From Calocera cornea HHB12733 (lineage: Eukaryota > Basidiomycota > Dacrymycetes > Dacrymycetales > Dacrymycetaceae), in NCBI GenBank assembly GCA_001632435.1, contig KV423964.1, positions 118,923-182,922 of the forward strand: 64,000 nucleotides of DNA, in the 5' to 3' direction. A model generated the notes under the pieces. It was not told the origin of the DNA and made no database searches. It was given only the letters and a program-made list of their open reading frames with translations. Positions 23,161-32,773 of this stretch are shown here, piece by piece (within the stretch, counting starts at the first letter, position 1; each line of letters begins with the position of its first letter). Both the position numbers and the translations under genes were made by a program.

Positions 23161-23567
23161 GCCTCTTGTCCTTGAATCCAACATGGACTTTGACCAACGT
23201 GTCGCTCCGATCGTCTTGAAACACGGACATGAGGCTTGGACTCTTTGCATTCCTCCATATTGCTCTCCCTCTTGAAGCCTGTCGAAGTATTAGCGATGTG
23301 TGTTGTTTTTCATGGCTTGTCCAGCATAATTTGTACCATTGGGGGGTTGCAAGCTGCCCCAAAACATCAGTGCTGAAGCCATATAATACATTTTCTTCTA
23401 CTCCACGATGTCGTAAGGACCTACTAAATATGACACAAACCACAGGCAAAGTATGTACGGGAAGGTCGGAAGGGAAGCATATACCAAGAAAGTGAACATG
23501 TACATGAAAGGTCATAACCATCTCCAAACGCCCACTGACAAGCAGATATACACAGAAAGGGCACCAG
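23161..23567. other. convergent intergenic region
   Basis: About 400 AT-richer bases between two convergent gene ends. It probably holds both 3' UTRs. No gene seen. Confidence 0.5.
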
Positions 23568-26224
23568 CTAGATGACCTGCAGCACCCGCCCATAGTACGT
23601 TGCCACGAACACGACCAGCGCGAGGGCCATGACCCTCCCCGGATGGACGCCGGGGTGCTTCCTCCCCTCGGTCACGTACTGGGGGTACGAGTACTCCATC
23701 TCCGCGGGCATGTCGTCGGGCGCCTTGCCGCGCTTCAGCGCGGCGTTCTCTGCCTCCATCCGGCGGAGGACCTCCTCGAGCCTCTCCTTGAGCGCGCCCA
23801 CCCCCTCCTGCACCGCGCCGATGCTCTCGCGCAGCACCTCGTCCCGCCGCTCGGCCTCGCGCGCTTCGGCGAACTGGCCCGCGACGCCCGCGAGAGAGGC
23901 CATGGCCCCGACAGCCCCAACGGCGGGGGCGAAGCGGATCGCCGTGGGGCTTTTCGGCCTGCCCTGTGGAGGAGCGGCGGCGGCGGCGGCGGTGGAGGGG
24001 CCGAGGATGCTGGGCAGCGGGGCGCCGCTGAAGGAGGGGGAGAGCGGGCCCGTGGAGCCCATCGAGGACAGCGCGCGGTTCCGCTGCGACGGGGAGAAGG
24101 CGCTCATGACGCTCCCCGCCGTCGTCGCTGACATCGCGCTGCCCTGGCCCGGCGCCTGGGCGCGCATAGTCGGGCGGATCCTGAACCTCTGGCTGCGGAC
24201 GCCCGGCGCGGTAGTAGTCTTGCTCGGGAACAGCGCGGCAAAGTCCTCCCTCTCCTCGAGCTCCTCCTCCTCCTCCGGCGTGAGGAAGCGCGACAGCACG
24301 GCGAAGCGGTCGCCCCTGCTTGCCTGGGCCGCGGGCCGGGGGCGCGAGGCGACGTCCTGCGGTGCGTGGACCTCGAGGTCGAGCGTCGCGCCGGGGAGGA
24401 TGAGGCCGAAGTTGGGCCGGACGGAGTAGACGCGCGGCTGGGTCGTCATCACCTTGAACGCGACGGTGTGCCGGTTGGGGTTGACGACGCGGAAGAGCAG
24501 CTTGGTGTTGCCGTTCGGGAGGAGGACTGCGCGGGTCGCGTTAGCTTTCTGTTCCTGTTTCTCTCTCATGCGATGGCGATGGCGAGGGTGAGGCGGAGGA
24601 GGGGAAAGGAGGACTTACTGGGCTGGTTAGGCGTCTCGGGGTCGATAGCGAGCGGGTCGGGCGTGCCTGCCCTGGGCGGCGGCTGGAGGGGCCGCCGCTC
24701 GCCAGGCAAGTCATGCATCCCGGGCTCGTCCTCGTCCTCCTCCCCATCGTCCCTCTCATACTCCCGCCCGCCCCGCCCGTCCTCATCCTCGTCCTCATCT
24801 TCCTCCTGCTCCTCCCCCCGGCCCACCTGCCGCGGCACCTCAACCGGCTCGGCCCGCGCGTCCCTCTCGGCCCTCAAGAGCCGCAGCCCGCCCGGCAGGA
24901 GCGGGGTGAGCTCGCTCGGGTACTCGCCCCCGTCGTACAGCCCCGTCGCCTGCCCGGGGCCGGGCATGACCGTCTCCCCCGAGCTCTCGCGCCCATGGTC
25001 CCCCCTCGTCAGCCGCATCTCGTCCAGCAGGGGGTCGTATCGCTCCCTCTCCCTCTCCCTCTCCGCCCCTTCCTGCTCCCGCCCCAGGCCAAGCGCGACA
25101 TGCGCCGGGTGGGCGTACCGCTCCCGCTCCTCCTCGGGCAGGCCGAGCGAGCCCGAGAAGGCGGAGGGCGACTCGGACTCGTGTGGCAAGGACGGGAGGT
25201 CGCGCTCCAGTTCCTCGGGCGGGAGATGGTGGGCCGAGGGGACGGGGTGCATGAGGTGCCTGGGGCCTGAGGGCGGCGCTGGGTGCGGGTGCGGGTGCGG
25301 GTGGTCGGGCTCGCCGTGGGGCATTCCCGGTGCCTGCGAGGGTGAGGGAGCTGGGATAGGGGGTGGGCGCGCTGGTGCGGGGCGAGGCTGGGTCGGCGAC
25401 GGGGCCTGAGCGGGCCGGGTGTGGGTGTGGGTGTGGGTCGGCGACGGCGCCTGGGGGGAATGCGCCTGCGGGGGAGGGCGTCCCTGTCCCTGGTGGGCCT
25501 GTCTTGCGTGCACCTGCACCTGGCCCTGTCCCTGTGCTTGTGGGGGGCTGGGGGACGGCGGGAAGCTCGCTCCCGACCCGGATCCGTGCGACGTCGCGCT
25601 CTGCGGTGGGGACGGGAGGGGCCGCTGGGGCTCCCTGCTGCCTGGGGGAGGGGCGCGGTAGGCGGAGGGCGGGGGCGGGGCGGAGGCCGAGCCGTAGTCG
25701 TTCTCCCTTTCCCGCGCGCGGTCGTGCTGCTCCTGCGGGTAGGCGGGGTACGGCGGGTAGGAGGCGCTCTGCTGGTGTCCGCCCTGTCCGCGCTGCTGCT
25801 GCTGCTGCTGCTGCTGGGCAAAGTCCCGGTCCACGGGCATCATCGGCACCGCGCTGGCGCTCCTCGCCCCATGCTCCAAGCGCATGGCCTCGCGCTCCAT
25901 ATTCTCCCAGTAGCTGTCCTGGTCCGAGCTCGCATCGTCGCGCGTCACGGGCCGCTCGCGCCCGGTGCGACGGAGCTGCTGAGCGCGCTGGGGGAGCTGC
26001 TGGGCGGAGTGGTGGGTGGCTGTTGAGAGGGTCGAGTTTGTGAGTGACGGGGTGGTGGCCATGTGGTATGAGGGCGGCGGGGGGTGCGGGTACTGATGCT
26101 GGCGAGCGTACGCCTGCTCCTTGCCGAGCTTGTCGCTGTCCCCGGCGTGCGGCAGGCCGGCTGCACTCGCTCCCGGCACCGGTTGCGGCTGGTGGGCAGG
26201 GGGGGCAGCGGGACGGCCGAGCAT
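23568..26224 (-). CDS. VAP/Scs2-type MSP-domain membrane protein with a long disordered N-terminus
   Basis: The ATG at 26222-26224 (MLGRPAAPPAHQPQ) starts exon 1 (26224-24619). The intron is 24545-24618 (GTAAGT...GAAAG) and exon 2 runs to 23568; about 860 aa. Residues 1-535 are Pro/Gln/His/Arg-rich low complexity, with a poly-Gln run (about 25795-25815) and acidic stretches, but in-frame throughout. The MSP domain follows at about 535-600: LLFRVVNPNRHTVAFKVMTT, then YSVRPNFGLILPGATLDLEV, as in VAP proteins that bind FFAT motifs at ER contact sites. A helical segment (ALKERLEEVLRRMEAENAAL) and one C-terminal membrane helix (VMALALVVFVATYYG) complete a tail-anchored VAP layout. Ordinary VAPs are near 250-350 aa, so the N-terminal extension is unusual. 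The start is 38 bases from a transposon target duplication. Confidence 0.82.
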
Positions 26225-26262
26225 GGGTGGCGAGCGGGGGATGCGCTGGATGGCGCGGGTAT

Positions 26263-26271
26263 GTTGGGCAC
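26263..26271. repeat. left 9-bp target-site duplication of the MULE
   Basis: GTTGGGCAC here and at 30068-30076 exactly flank the element. Nine bases is the usual length for Mutator-like elements. Confidence 0.8.
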
Positions 26272-26440
26272 GAGTATACACGAGATGCGTACGCTGTACG
26301 CTGTACCCTGACGCGCGTCGGGAGCAAATCCGGCGCGCGTCGTGCGTACTGTGGGCTTGGGTTGTCCGGACCCTCAGTGGTCCTGGAGCATTTCGTGGGG
26401 GGGTAGGTAAATGTTGACCCCATTATTTCACTCAATTCTC
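26272..26440 (+). repeat. left terminal inverted repeat of the MULE
   Basis: Bases 26280-26401 are identical to the reverse complement of 29938-30059, and a degenerate match including ATTTCACTCAATTCTC continues to about 26440. An internal duplication GTACGCTGTACGCTGTA lies near the outer end. Confidence 0.9.
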
Positions 26441-26489
26441 ATGATGTTGCCTCGGAATTTTGATAGAAGATAGATTAGATAGAAAAAAT

Positions 26490-29400
26490 CTAGGAAATGT
26501 TGTGATAAAGAGGATTTTTTAACTTAATTTTCAAGGTATGCGTCCCCTGAGCACTTGGCAGAGATTCCTCTTCTTCTACTGTGTTTTCCAATGGACTATG
26601 CGCCTCCTTTATGAGCAGTTCATGCTCTCGATACATCTGGAGCTTTGAGGCCTTTGCCTTGGATCGCTGGAGCTGTCGAACCATGCGTTCTTGAAGGGAA
26701 TTATGCTTGTTTGGAAGGATGCCAGTCTGGAATGTTGCTTGGAGGCGCTCTGCCACTTGTTGGTCCATTTTCTTTGCCCTACCACATGTCAATGTAGTAG
26801 TATTTGAGTAGAAGACAAAGGCCTACATAGATATTGCAACAAGCAAGGGCAATTTGGTGTTGGTATGGCGATTAGTGAGGACATGGCTCACCTCACTTGA
26901 GTTTGAGGTGGTTGGGGTAGTATTCCAAAGCGCCCTATCCATTGGGCTTTCAAAACCATTTACTGAGGGTAAATACCAAGGGAGTCCAAGCTTGTTATGA
27001 TACCAAGCTAGAAACTATCTTAGATGAGGAAACAATAAGTATAAGAGAGGCGCACATCTGATTGCTTCAAGGGGATGTGATTCACACCAGACCCTAAAAT
27101 CATGGCGCTTTTCTTCCTCTTTTAGAGAAGGATAGGACAGTATTTTGTTGACATCCTGACTTGTGGCACCCTTCTTTGATAGGCCAACGGCATTTCTAGC
27201 ATGTTTTCTTAGTACAAAAGCCATGGAAAAGCGACGACTTACTGGTTAAAATGGAAGAGGCATGATTTGAACCCATACAGAAGGAGGCGCCCTGGATTGT
27301 CTTCTTGTATACCACTAATGCTGGGGCGATTGATTTTCAGGAAGTATTCACCTAAGGCTTGAGCCTGAGGAGCATCTGCATCACAAATTATGGCGCTCAT
27401 GTTACCATTTTTGTGGAATGCTTTGAACTGAAGGCTATGGTGGGTGGTCCATTCTATCGCCCTGAAGAAACCATCCCAAATGAGGCGAAATGCTTCAAGT
27501 GACATGGAATCACTATAGATACGAGCCAGAGTGATGTCTGAGGACCCATGAGCACCGGAATTTCCAAGAGTTAGTTACTTACTTTCGTTGGTATTGTCCA
27601 GGAAACTCGCCACCTCCCATTCATTGTATTTCCCATATACCCTCTTAAAGGTGAAGTCACAAGCCAGAAAGCGACACTTATGAATCATTCCAGCAAGGAA
27701 TGAGTTCATGGTAATCACAATATGGATGTTTCCTTGTTGGAAAGTCGCTCTAATGTAGCGCTCATTGGAGGGAAGGCTGCTATCTTGTCCAGCAGCATTG
27801 ATAATGCCTGTATGATTTCAGCGCCTCTTCTAACTGAAAGAAAGCAACACAGACCCATCCATTCGATGCCAAAGGGTGCTTCTTCAAGGCGCTGAGCAGC
27901 CACAATATCCCTGAGCTTTCGCTTATCCTGAAGTGCAGGATACTTGGCACTCAAAGAACCTCCCAAAAGCGCCACAGTTGTAGGGCCATTATCAATGCCA
28001 CTTGGCCTTGCAGTGACGCCTCCAGCAGCCAGAAAACACTGCTTGGCAGCCTCCTTTGCCTCAGGAGTAGGCTTCTGTGCTGGGAAAGGTGGGTGGTTAT
28101 GTGGTCGAGCTCCCAGAAGAACAATACAGCGCAGATCTGTATCATCCAAAGGTACCCAAATCGACATAGATGCTGGGCAGCCTCTGTAGTCCATTTTCCC
28201 TTCTAGAAGCGACCCAGAAAAGGTAAGATGGGTCATTTCTACAGGAGAATAAGCAGAATAGAGATTTACAAGAGATCGCACTTACTACACTTCTTCTGCT
28301 TTAGACCTGAAGTTGGATGAATGATCTGAGCACAGCGACATCCCTTGAAGCATTCTAGGCCTTCCAAATCGATTTGTTGACCAGAAAATAGAAGGGAAAG
28401 CTCTTCCTCATCGATGTGTAGTGGGATATAGTACTGCAGGTGCCCATGGCGCTCTTGGGGAGTCCAATTGGTGCAACCAATGAAGGAGAACTTGCCACGC
28501 CTTGGCAGGGTTCCAGTCTGCCACAAAATCAAGCTCTTGAGCGATAATAAACAAGAGAAAACTAACTGTGAACTTGATCATTGTTGCCCGCCCCATGCAT
28601 CCCTCTTTTGGACAGGTTCTGGAGGTGACTGCTCGATAGAAACTAGCCATAAGTTAGTATGATCTTCTTCTAGTATTCCATAGCTTACTTCGCCACTACT
28701 GCCTCTGGATGAGCAGTTTCCAGAAGCCTCTGTGTCTCCTGTGCATCCAAAATACTTTGGCGCTTCTCTGCATCATCATCCCATCGCTCATATCCTTCCA
28801 AAAGCGCTGGATCAAGCTGAGAGCATGCAACAATACCATTGCATTTATGCAGAACTCTTCTGCAGGGAACACCGCCCAAAAGTGCCACAGAAATGCCTTT
28901 GCCAGCTCGATTTCCTGTGGTGGAAACCTTCCAGGAATCTTGGTCCTATAACATGGCTCAGAAGCGCTCTTGCAGAGTAAGAAACTTGCTTACCACCTGA
29001 CGCAGCCAAGCATCAATAGTAATATGCTTTCCTTCTGCATTAGCAGGGGCGCTCTGGCCACCTAAATCGACCACAAAAGCAGTACTTTCTTTTGGGATTG
29101 GCCACAAAGAAGGCAGAGAGGATCGATGCTCTATCTTCTCCACAGGAGTACGACTGGTGATCTGAAGTTGTTCTTCTGTTGAGGGTGCCTTCCTTGACTT
29201 CTGTCGCTTAGATTCTTTGCTAGAAACCACAGAAGAAGTATCTATTTCTTCTGGACTAGAAGGGCTAGGAAAAGCGCCTAGAGAAGGGGAACCAGGTCGC
29301 TTTCTTCCTTGAGGAATGGGGCGCTCTGGTGATCTGAACCATATCAGCTTGAAACCATGTGTATACAGCACTTTACACACTCTGGTTGACCAGCTATTAC

Positions 29401-29649
29401 TGTCAAAAATCGCTGGAATGTGGTTGGTTTAATCCAAGATCTTTCCTTAATATAATAGGGAATCAAAGTTTCCTCAATGGGTGTTCCTCAGATCCAGATC
29501 AGCCAAAGCGATCCAGAGCTCTGGAAACACCTACCAAGATATGCAATATACCGCTCAATAAGTGTAGAACTTGCATTCTGGATAGTAGCTTTCAGAAGAG
29601 CTTCTGTAGACTCTGAGAAAAGCGAAGTTGTTGGAGTGTTTTGAGACAT
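26490..29649 (-). CDS. MULE transposase, multi-exon, intron-rich
   Basis: The ATG at 29647-29649 (MSQNTPTTSLFSESTEALLK) and a stop at 26490 bound a gene with several introns; donors are visible on the minus strand near 29513, 28690, 28285, 27580 and 27243. Catalytic signs are KCRFLACDFTFKRVYGKYNE (first Asp, DFTFK), then GNMSAIICDADAPQAQALGE (second acidic site), followed by KSCLFHFNQ, the CxxH-type motif after the second Asp in MULE transposases. A Cys-rich segment (FKGCRCAQI, KKCSKCDLL) may be a zinc-binding DNA-binding region. A late block, MDRALWNTTPTTSNSSEVSH, is shared with a transposase-like family common in basidiomycetes, as I remember it. Exon limits are approximate; no early stop was proved, so the enzyme may be intact. 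It transposes by cut-and-paste. Confidence 0.78.
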
Positions 29650-29899
29650 ATTACTCCAAGTTTCTTAGCTAGATGGACGCGTCAGAGACTCCTTGACGCG
29701 TCCCAGGGGTTATCTATTCAGCGGAAGAATAAAATAAAAGTATAAGGTTCATGGTATCTAGATAGCTTTCTGTTCCAGGGCAGAGCATGTTTGGAGCGAA
29801 ATTTCATAGATATAAACAGCACAATTTTTATTTATTTTTAGGAAATTCTAATCTACACTATCCTAAGAGTTGGTCCCCTAAATTATAGACGCACCAATG

Positions 29900-30067
29900 G
29901 AGAATTGAGTGAGAAAATGCACTCAACATTCTAATTTCCCCCACGAAATGCTCCAGGACCACTGAGGGTCCGGACAACCCAAGCCCACAGTACGCACGAC
30001 GCGCGCCGGATTTGCTCCCGACGCGCGTCAGGGTACAGCGTACAGCGTACGCATCTCGTCGCTCCTC
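29900..30067 (-). repeat. right terminal inverted repeat of the MULE
   Basis: Inverse copy of 26272-26440; bases 29938-30059 match exactly, and the inner part is diverged. Confidence 0.9.
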
Positions 30068-30076
30068 GTTGGGCAC
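30068..30076. repeat. right 9-bp target-site duplication of the MULE
   Basis: GTTGGGCAC, identical to 26263-26271. Downstream bases would have joined the VAP-like gene's 5' flank before insertion. Confidence 0.8.
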
Positions 30077-30482
30077 CTTGTGTGGAATGCTCCCCGACTG
30101 CCTCCGCCCCGTCGTCCCGCGTCACGCCCACGTGCCCCCACGCGAGCGTCACGCGTCACCCCTCCCTGGCAGTGAAAAACCTGCCTCCGCGCCATCCCTC
30201 CTCTCTTCCTCAGCAGAGAGAAATGCCACGCTACCGCGCGCAGTGTCCACCGCCCGGCAGTGCCAATCAAGCCCCCGGGCTTATTGTGTCTCCCGAGACG
30301 GACTCGCAGGCTTAGGAAATGTCGTGATGACACCCACAGGTCACCGCATGTCGACTTGCTCTGCTACAGCGCCGCCCTCACCACCACCACCATCACCGAC
30401 GACGACGAGGACTCGGGTAAGCAACCCCATCTCCTCCTTCCCTCATCACTCCTCCATGGCACGGACGCCGCCGTCGATGAAC

Positions 30483-32275
30483 TGACACCAAAAGACTGAT
30501 ATAATGAGTCGGAGCCAAGGCTAAGACGACCCGCTTTTTAACCAGATTATGAGACGCGCACCCCCCCAAATCCCCAAATCCCTTCACTCACCGTCCTCCC
30601 CTCCCTCCCTCCCTTCCTGCCCGACCGCTTGCTGACCGCTTCGTCAGGTGTATGTACGCACGGCACGCTAGACGTTGTCACAGCAAGTATGTAGTAGTAC
30701 GTTGATACGATGAAAATGAAAACCAAATCCGATGCCCGAGTTCCTTGCCGCGCCCCGTCAAATTTGCCTCGACGCGTCGCGCCAACGCCGCCTCCCTCCC
30801 TCCGCGTCCACCCCACCCCAGCACAGCAGGCTCCCTCCGTCTCGCCCGCTGGACTCCTACCGGCTGCCGGCTGCGTGCTCTGTTGCCCCCTCACTCGATG
30901 CGCGCGCCGCAGCCCTCGCGGTGCGGTGGCAGGCGGAGCCGGAGTGTCGCACGGCCCGCGGCCCACTCGCGCACGGCACGGCACGGCACGGTGAGCCCCT
31001 CCCGCCCTCTTTTCCTTTCCTTTCCTTTTCTCGCTGCTTGCTTGCGACTGGGCTGGGCTGGGCGGGGCTGTCGGCGACTGTACATGGAATATCGTGTATG
31101 CGCCGGGTGGGCAGAGCCAAGGCTACAGCGACTTCCTATTATGCGCAGGCCCCCCTCTGCGCCCTCCTCCTCCTCCTCCACTTCCACTTCCACGTCCACT
31201 TCCGCCTCTCACTCGTCTTCGACCTCCAGCTGACTCCTTTCCAGGCGCGTGTAAGGAGCTGCAGCAGTGCGCCGTACGATGAGTACGAGCCGAGTTCTGC
31301 CCCGCCCGCGTCCAATTTGCGCGGGGCGGCGCAGCCCACCGGCAACGCATCGCAACGCGTCCCCCGCCCCAGGCCCCCCCTCCCGCTGCTCGCCGAGCAG
31401 CCCACGCCGTCGTCGTTCGACGTGAGGGATGCACGCCAGCCTAGGTGGGGCAGAGGGCGGGCCGATGCGCGCTCCGTCCGTCCTCCCGCGCTGCTGCAGG
31501 CAGCGAAAAGCGTCCGCCGTCCGCCTTGTGAGGTGCGCGCATCTCATCGAGTCCTCCCGCTCCTGGTGCCTCCGTGGGATTGGGATTGGGAGGAGCGCGG
31601 CCGTCGAGATCGTTTAGAGATAACTTAACAGTTATTGTTTTATCATTCGCTCAAGCCAAGCCTACGGCGTCTTCCTATATGACGAGACGCGCCCCTTCTT
31701 CCTCCCCCCGCTCCCACCGCCTTCTCCACATAGCGCCGTGTATCCGAGCTCTTGCTGACTTCTCCTCAGGCGGGATACACGCACGGCAGCGGCGGCACAG
31801 CCAGTAGCAGTGCTGCACTCTGACAAGCGGTTGCGCTGCGCTGCGCGTCAACCCAACCCAACCCAACCCAACCCAACTCTACTCTGATTCTCCCCCACAC
31901 CCACCCACCGGCCCGCGAGGGCACCTAGACTGTCCTCCGCTCGTCCAGCTAGCGCACGGCTAGGCCGAGGACCGGGCGCGTGCGTGGCCCCCTTCCCTCG
32001 GCTCGCGCTGCTGCCGATCGGGAAACGCCCTGCGCAGGCTGCGTCGTCCTCGTAGGGTGAGCACCGTCCCTCTTCCTCTTCGCACTTGGTACTGTACTTG
32101 GGGACGGAAAAGCGGTACAGAGGTACACCGGCGATGAACGGTAAACAACGGGCTGTGGAAGTCGGAGCCAAGGCTACGACGACCAGTTCAGTTCCCGATC
32201 GTATGGGACGCTCTCTCTCTCCCTCCTGACAGACTCTTACTGACTCCTTCCAGGTGGGATATACGGGATAGGCAT
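30483..32275 (+). repeat. four imperfect ~0.5-0.6-kb repeat units with conserved blocks
   Basis: Block 1, consensus GTCGGAGCCAAGGCTACGAC, occurs at 30509, 31111, 31650 and 32161. Block 2, consensus CTTGCTGACTTCTCCTCAGG plus YGGGATAYACG, follows in each unit, with its CTGAC core at 30632, 31230, 31755 and 32240. A pyrimidine tract separates them. Spacing between units is about 602, 539 and 512 bases. Block 2 looks like a branch site, pyrimidine tract and CAG acceptor. The similarity is limited to the blocks, so these are old or constrained repeats. They could be tandem transcription units of a spliced non-coding RNA or a decayed duplication. I do not recognise the RNA. Confidence 0.6.
31850..31877. 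repeat. CCCAA microsatellite
   Basis: At least five uninterrupted copies of ACCCA between 31850 and 31877. Not a known fungal telomere unit. Confidence 0.85.
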
Positions 32276-32773
32276 TACCTAAAGTAGGAACTATGATCAA
32301 CACGATGAATGATTGAATGATTTGGATACGCGTCAAAATCGCACCAAAATCGCACCCCAGCCGACATCGTGATCGGGTGGGTGCCGCATGGGCCCTACCT
32401 CGCCCCATGTCAGTCGTCGAGGGCTCCACGCCGTCCTGCGTGCTCATCCGCCTCTCCCGCATGCGGTATGGGCAATAGGCCGCAGAGAGGACAGGCCGGG
32501 ATAGCTTGCTTTGGGGGCCGCTGAGGTACCAGGGGATAGGTGTCCTCAGGCACAAAAATGGGCGGATGGAGCTGGTATCGGCTGCCGGTATCGCTGCCGC
32601 TGAGATCGCTCGGAGCAGGACGGCAGCAAGCAGGTAGGAGGGGCATTAGGGGATGGACTGAGTCGTACATTGTGAGTATGCTATGTTGTTACAGACGAAT
32701 AGATAAAATGCAAGAGTACACTAGTTTTGCTTAGCCCAAATTCGAAGAAATTGCATGGCATCCCCGGATCTGC

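Larger units (their letters stand above)
26272..30067. mobile_element. Mutator-like DNA transposon (MULE), about 3.8 kb
   Basis: The ends are GAGTATACACGAGATGCG at the left and, inverted, GAGGAGCGACGAGATGCG at the right. From 26280 inward 122 bases match exactly with the inverse of 29938-30059, and a weaker similarity continues to about 26440 / 29900. A 9-bp direct repeat GTTGGGCAC flanks both sides. The interior encodes a minus-strand transposase with the MULE DDE pattern. Long inverted ends, 9-bp target duplication and transposase type agree on the Mutator superfamily. The outer ends are GC-rich while the interior is AT-rich, an abrupt change. Identity of the ends implies recent movement. 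Insertion is 38 bases upstream of the ATG of the VAP-like gene, moving its former promoter to 30077 and beyond. Confidence 0.88.
30077..32773. other. 2.7-kb gene-poor region, displaced VAP promoter and repeats
   Basis: No supported protein gene. The first few hundred bases should be the original promoter of the VAP-like gene, now 3.8 kb away from it. The rest is pyrimidine-rich with four imperfect repeat units (entered separately) and a CCCAA microsatellite. Long open frames here reflect GC content and lack domains. Confidence 0.5.

Noticed and set aside
23629..24429. 266-codon plus frame
   Set aside because: Antisense shadow of the MSP-domain exon.
25009..25821. 270-codon third minus frame in the same exon
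   Set aside because: Low-complexity Arg/Pro/Thr frame shadowing the real exon.
24840..26435. 531-codon minus-strand frame overlapping the VAP-like exon 1
   Set aside because: Alternative frame of the same GC-rich exon; it crosses the transposon end and does not join the MSP domain in frame.
26402..29937. RIP-type mutation as cause of the AT-rich transposon interior
   Set aside because: The inverted ends stay identical and CpG-rich, which is hard to reconcile with recent RIP over the whole element; kept only as a question in the findings.
30732..31628. 298-codon plus frame in the gene-poor repeat region
   Set aside because: Composition-driven frame over pyrimidine tracts and repeat units; no domain, and stops in the sister units.
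31850..31877. CCCAA run as an internal telomere repeat
   Set aside because: The unit differs from fungal TTAGGG-type telomere repeats and is only about five copies long.
31848..32555. 235-codon minus frame
   Set aside because: Crosses the CCCAA microsatellite and repeat unit 4; no recognisable protein.
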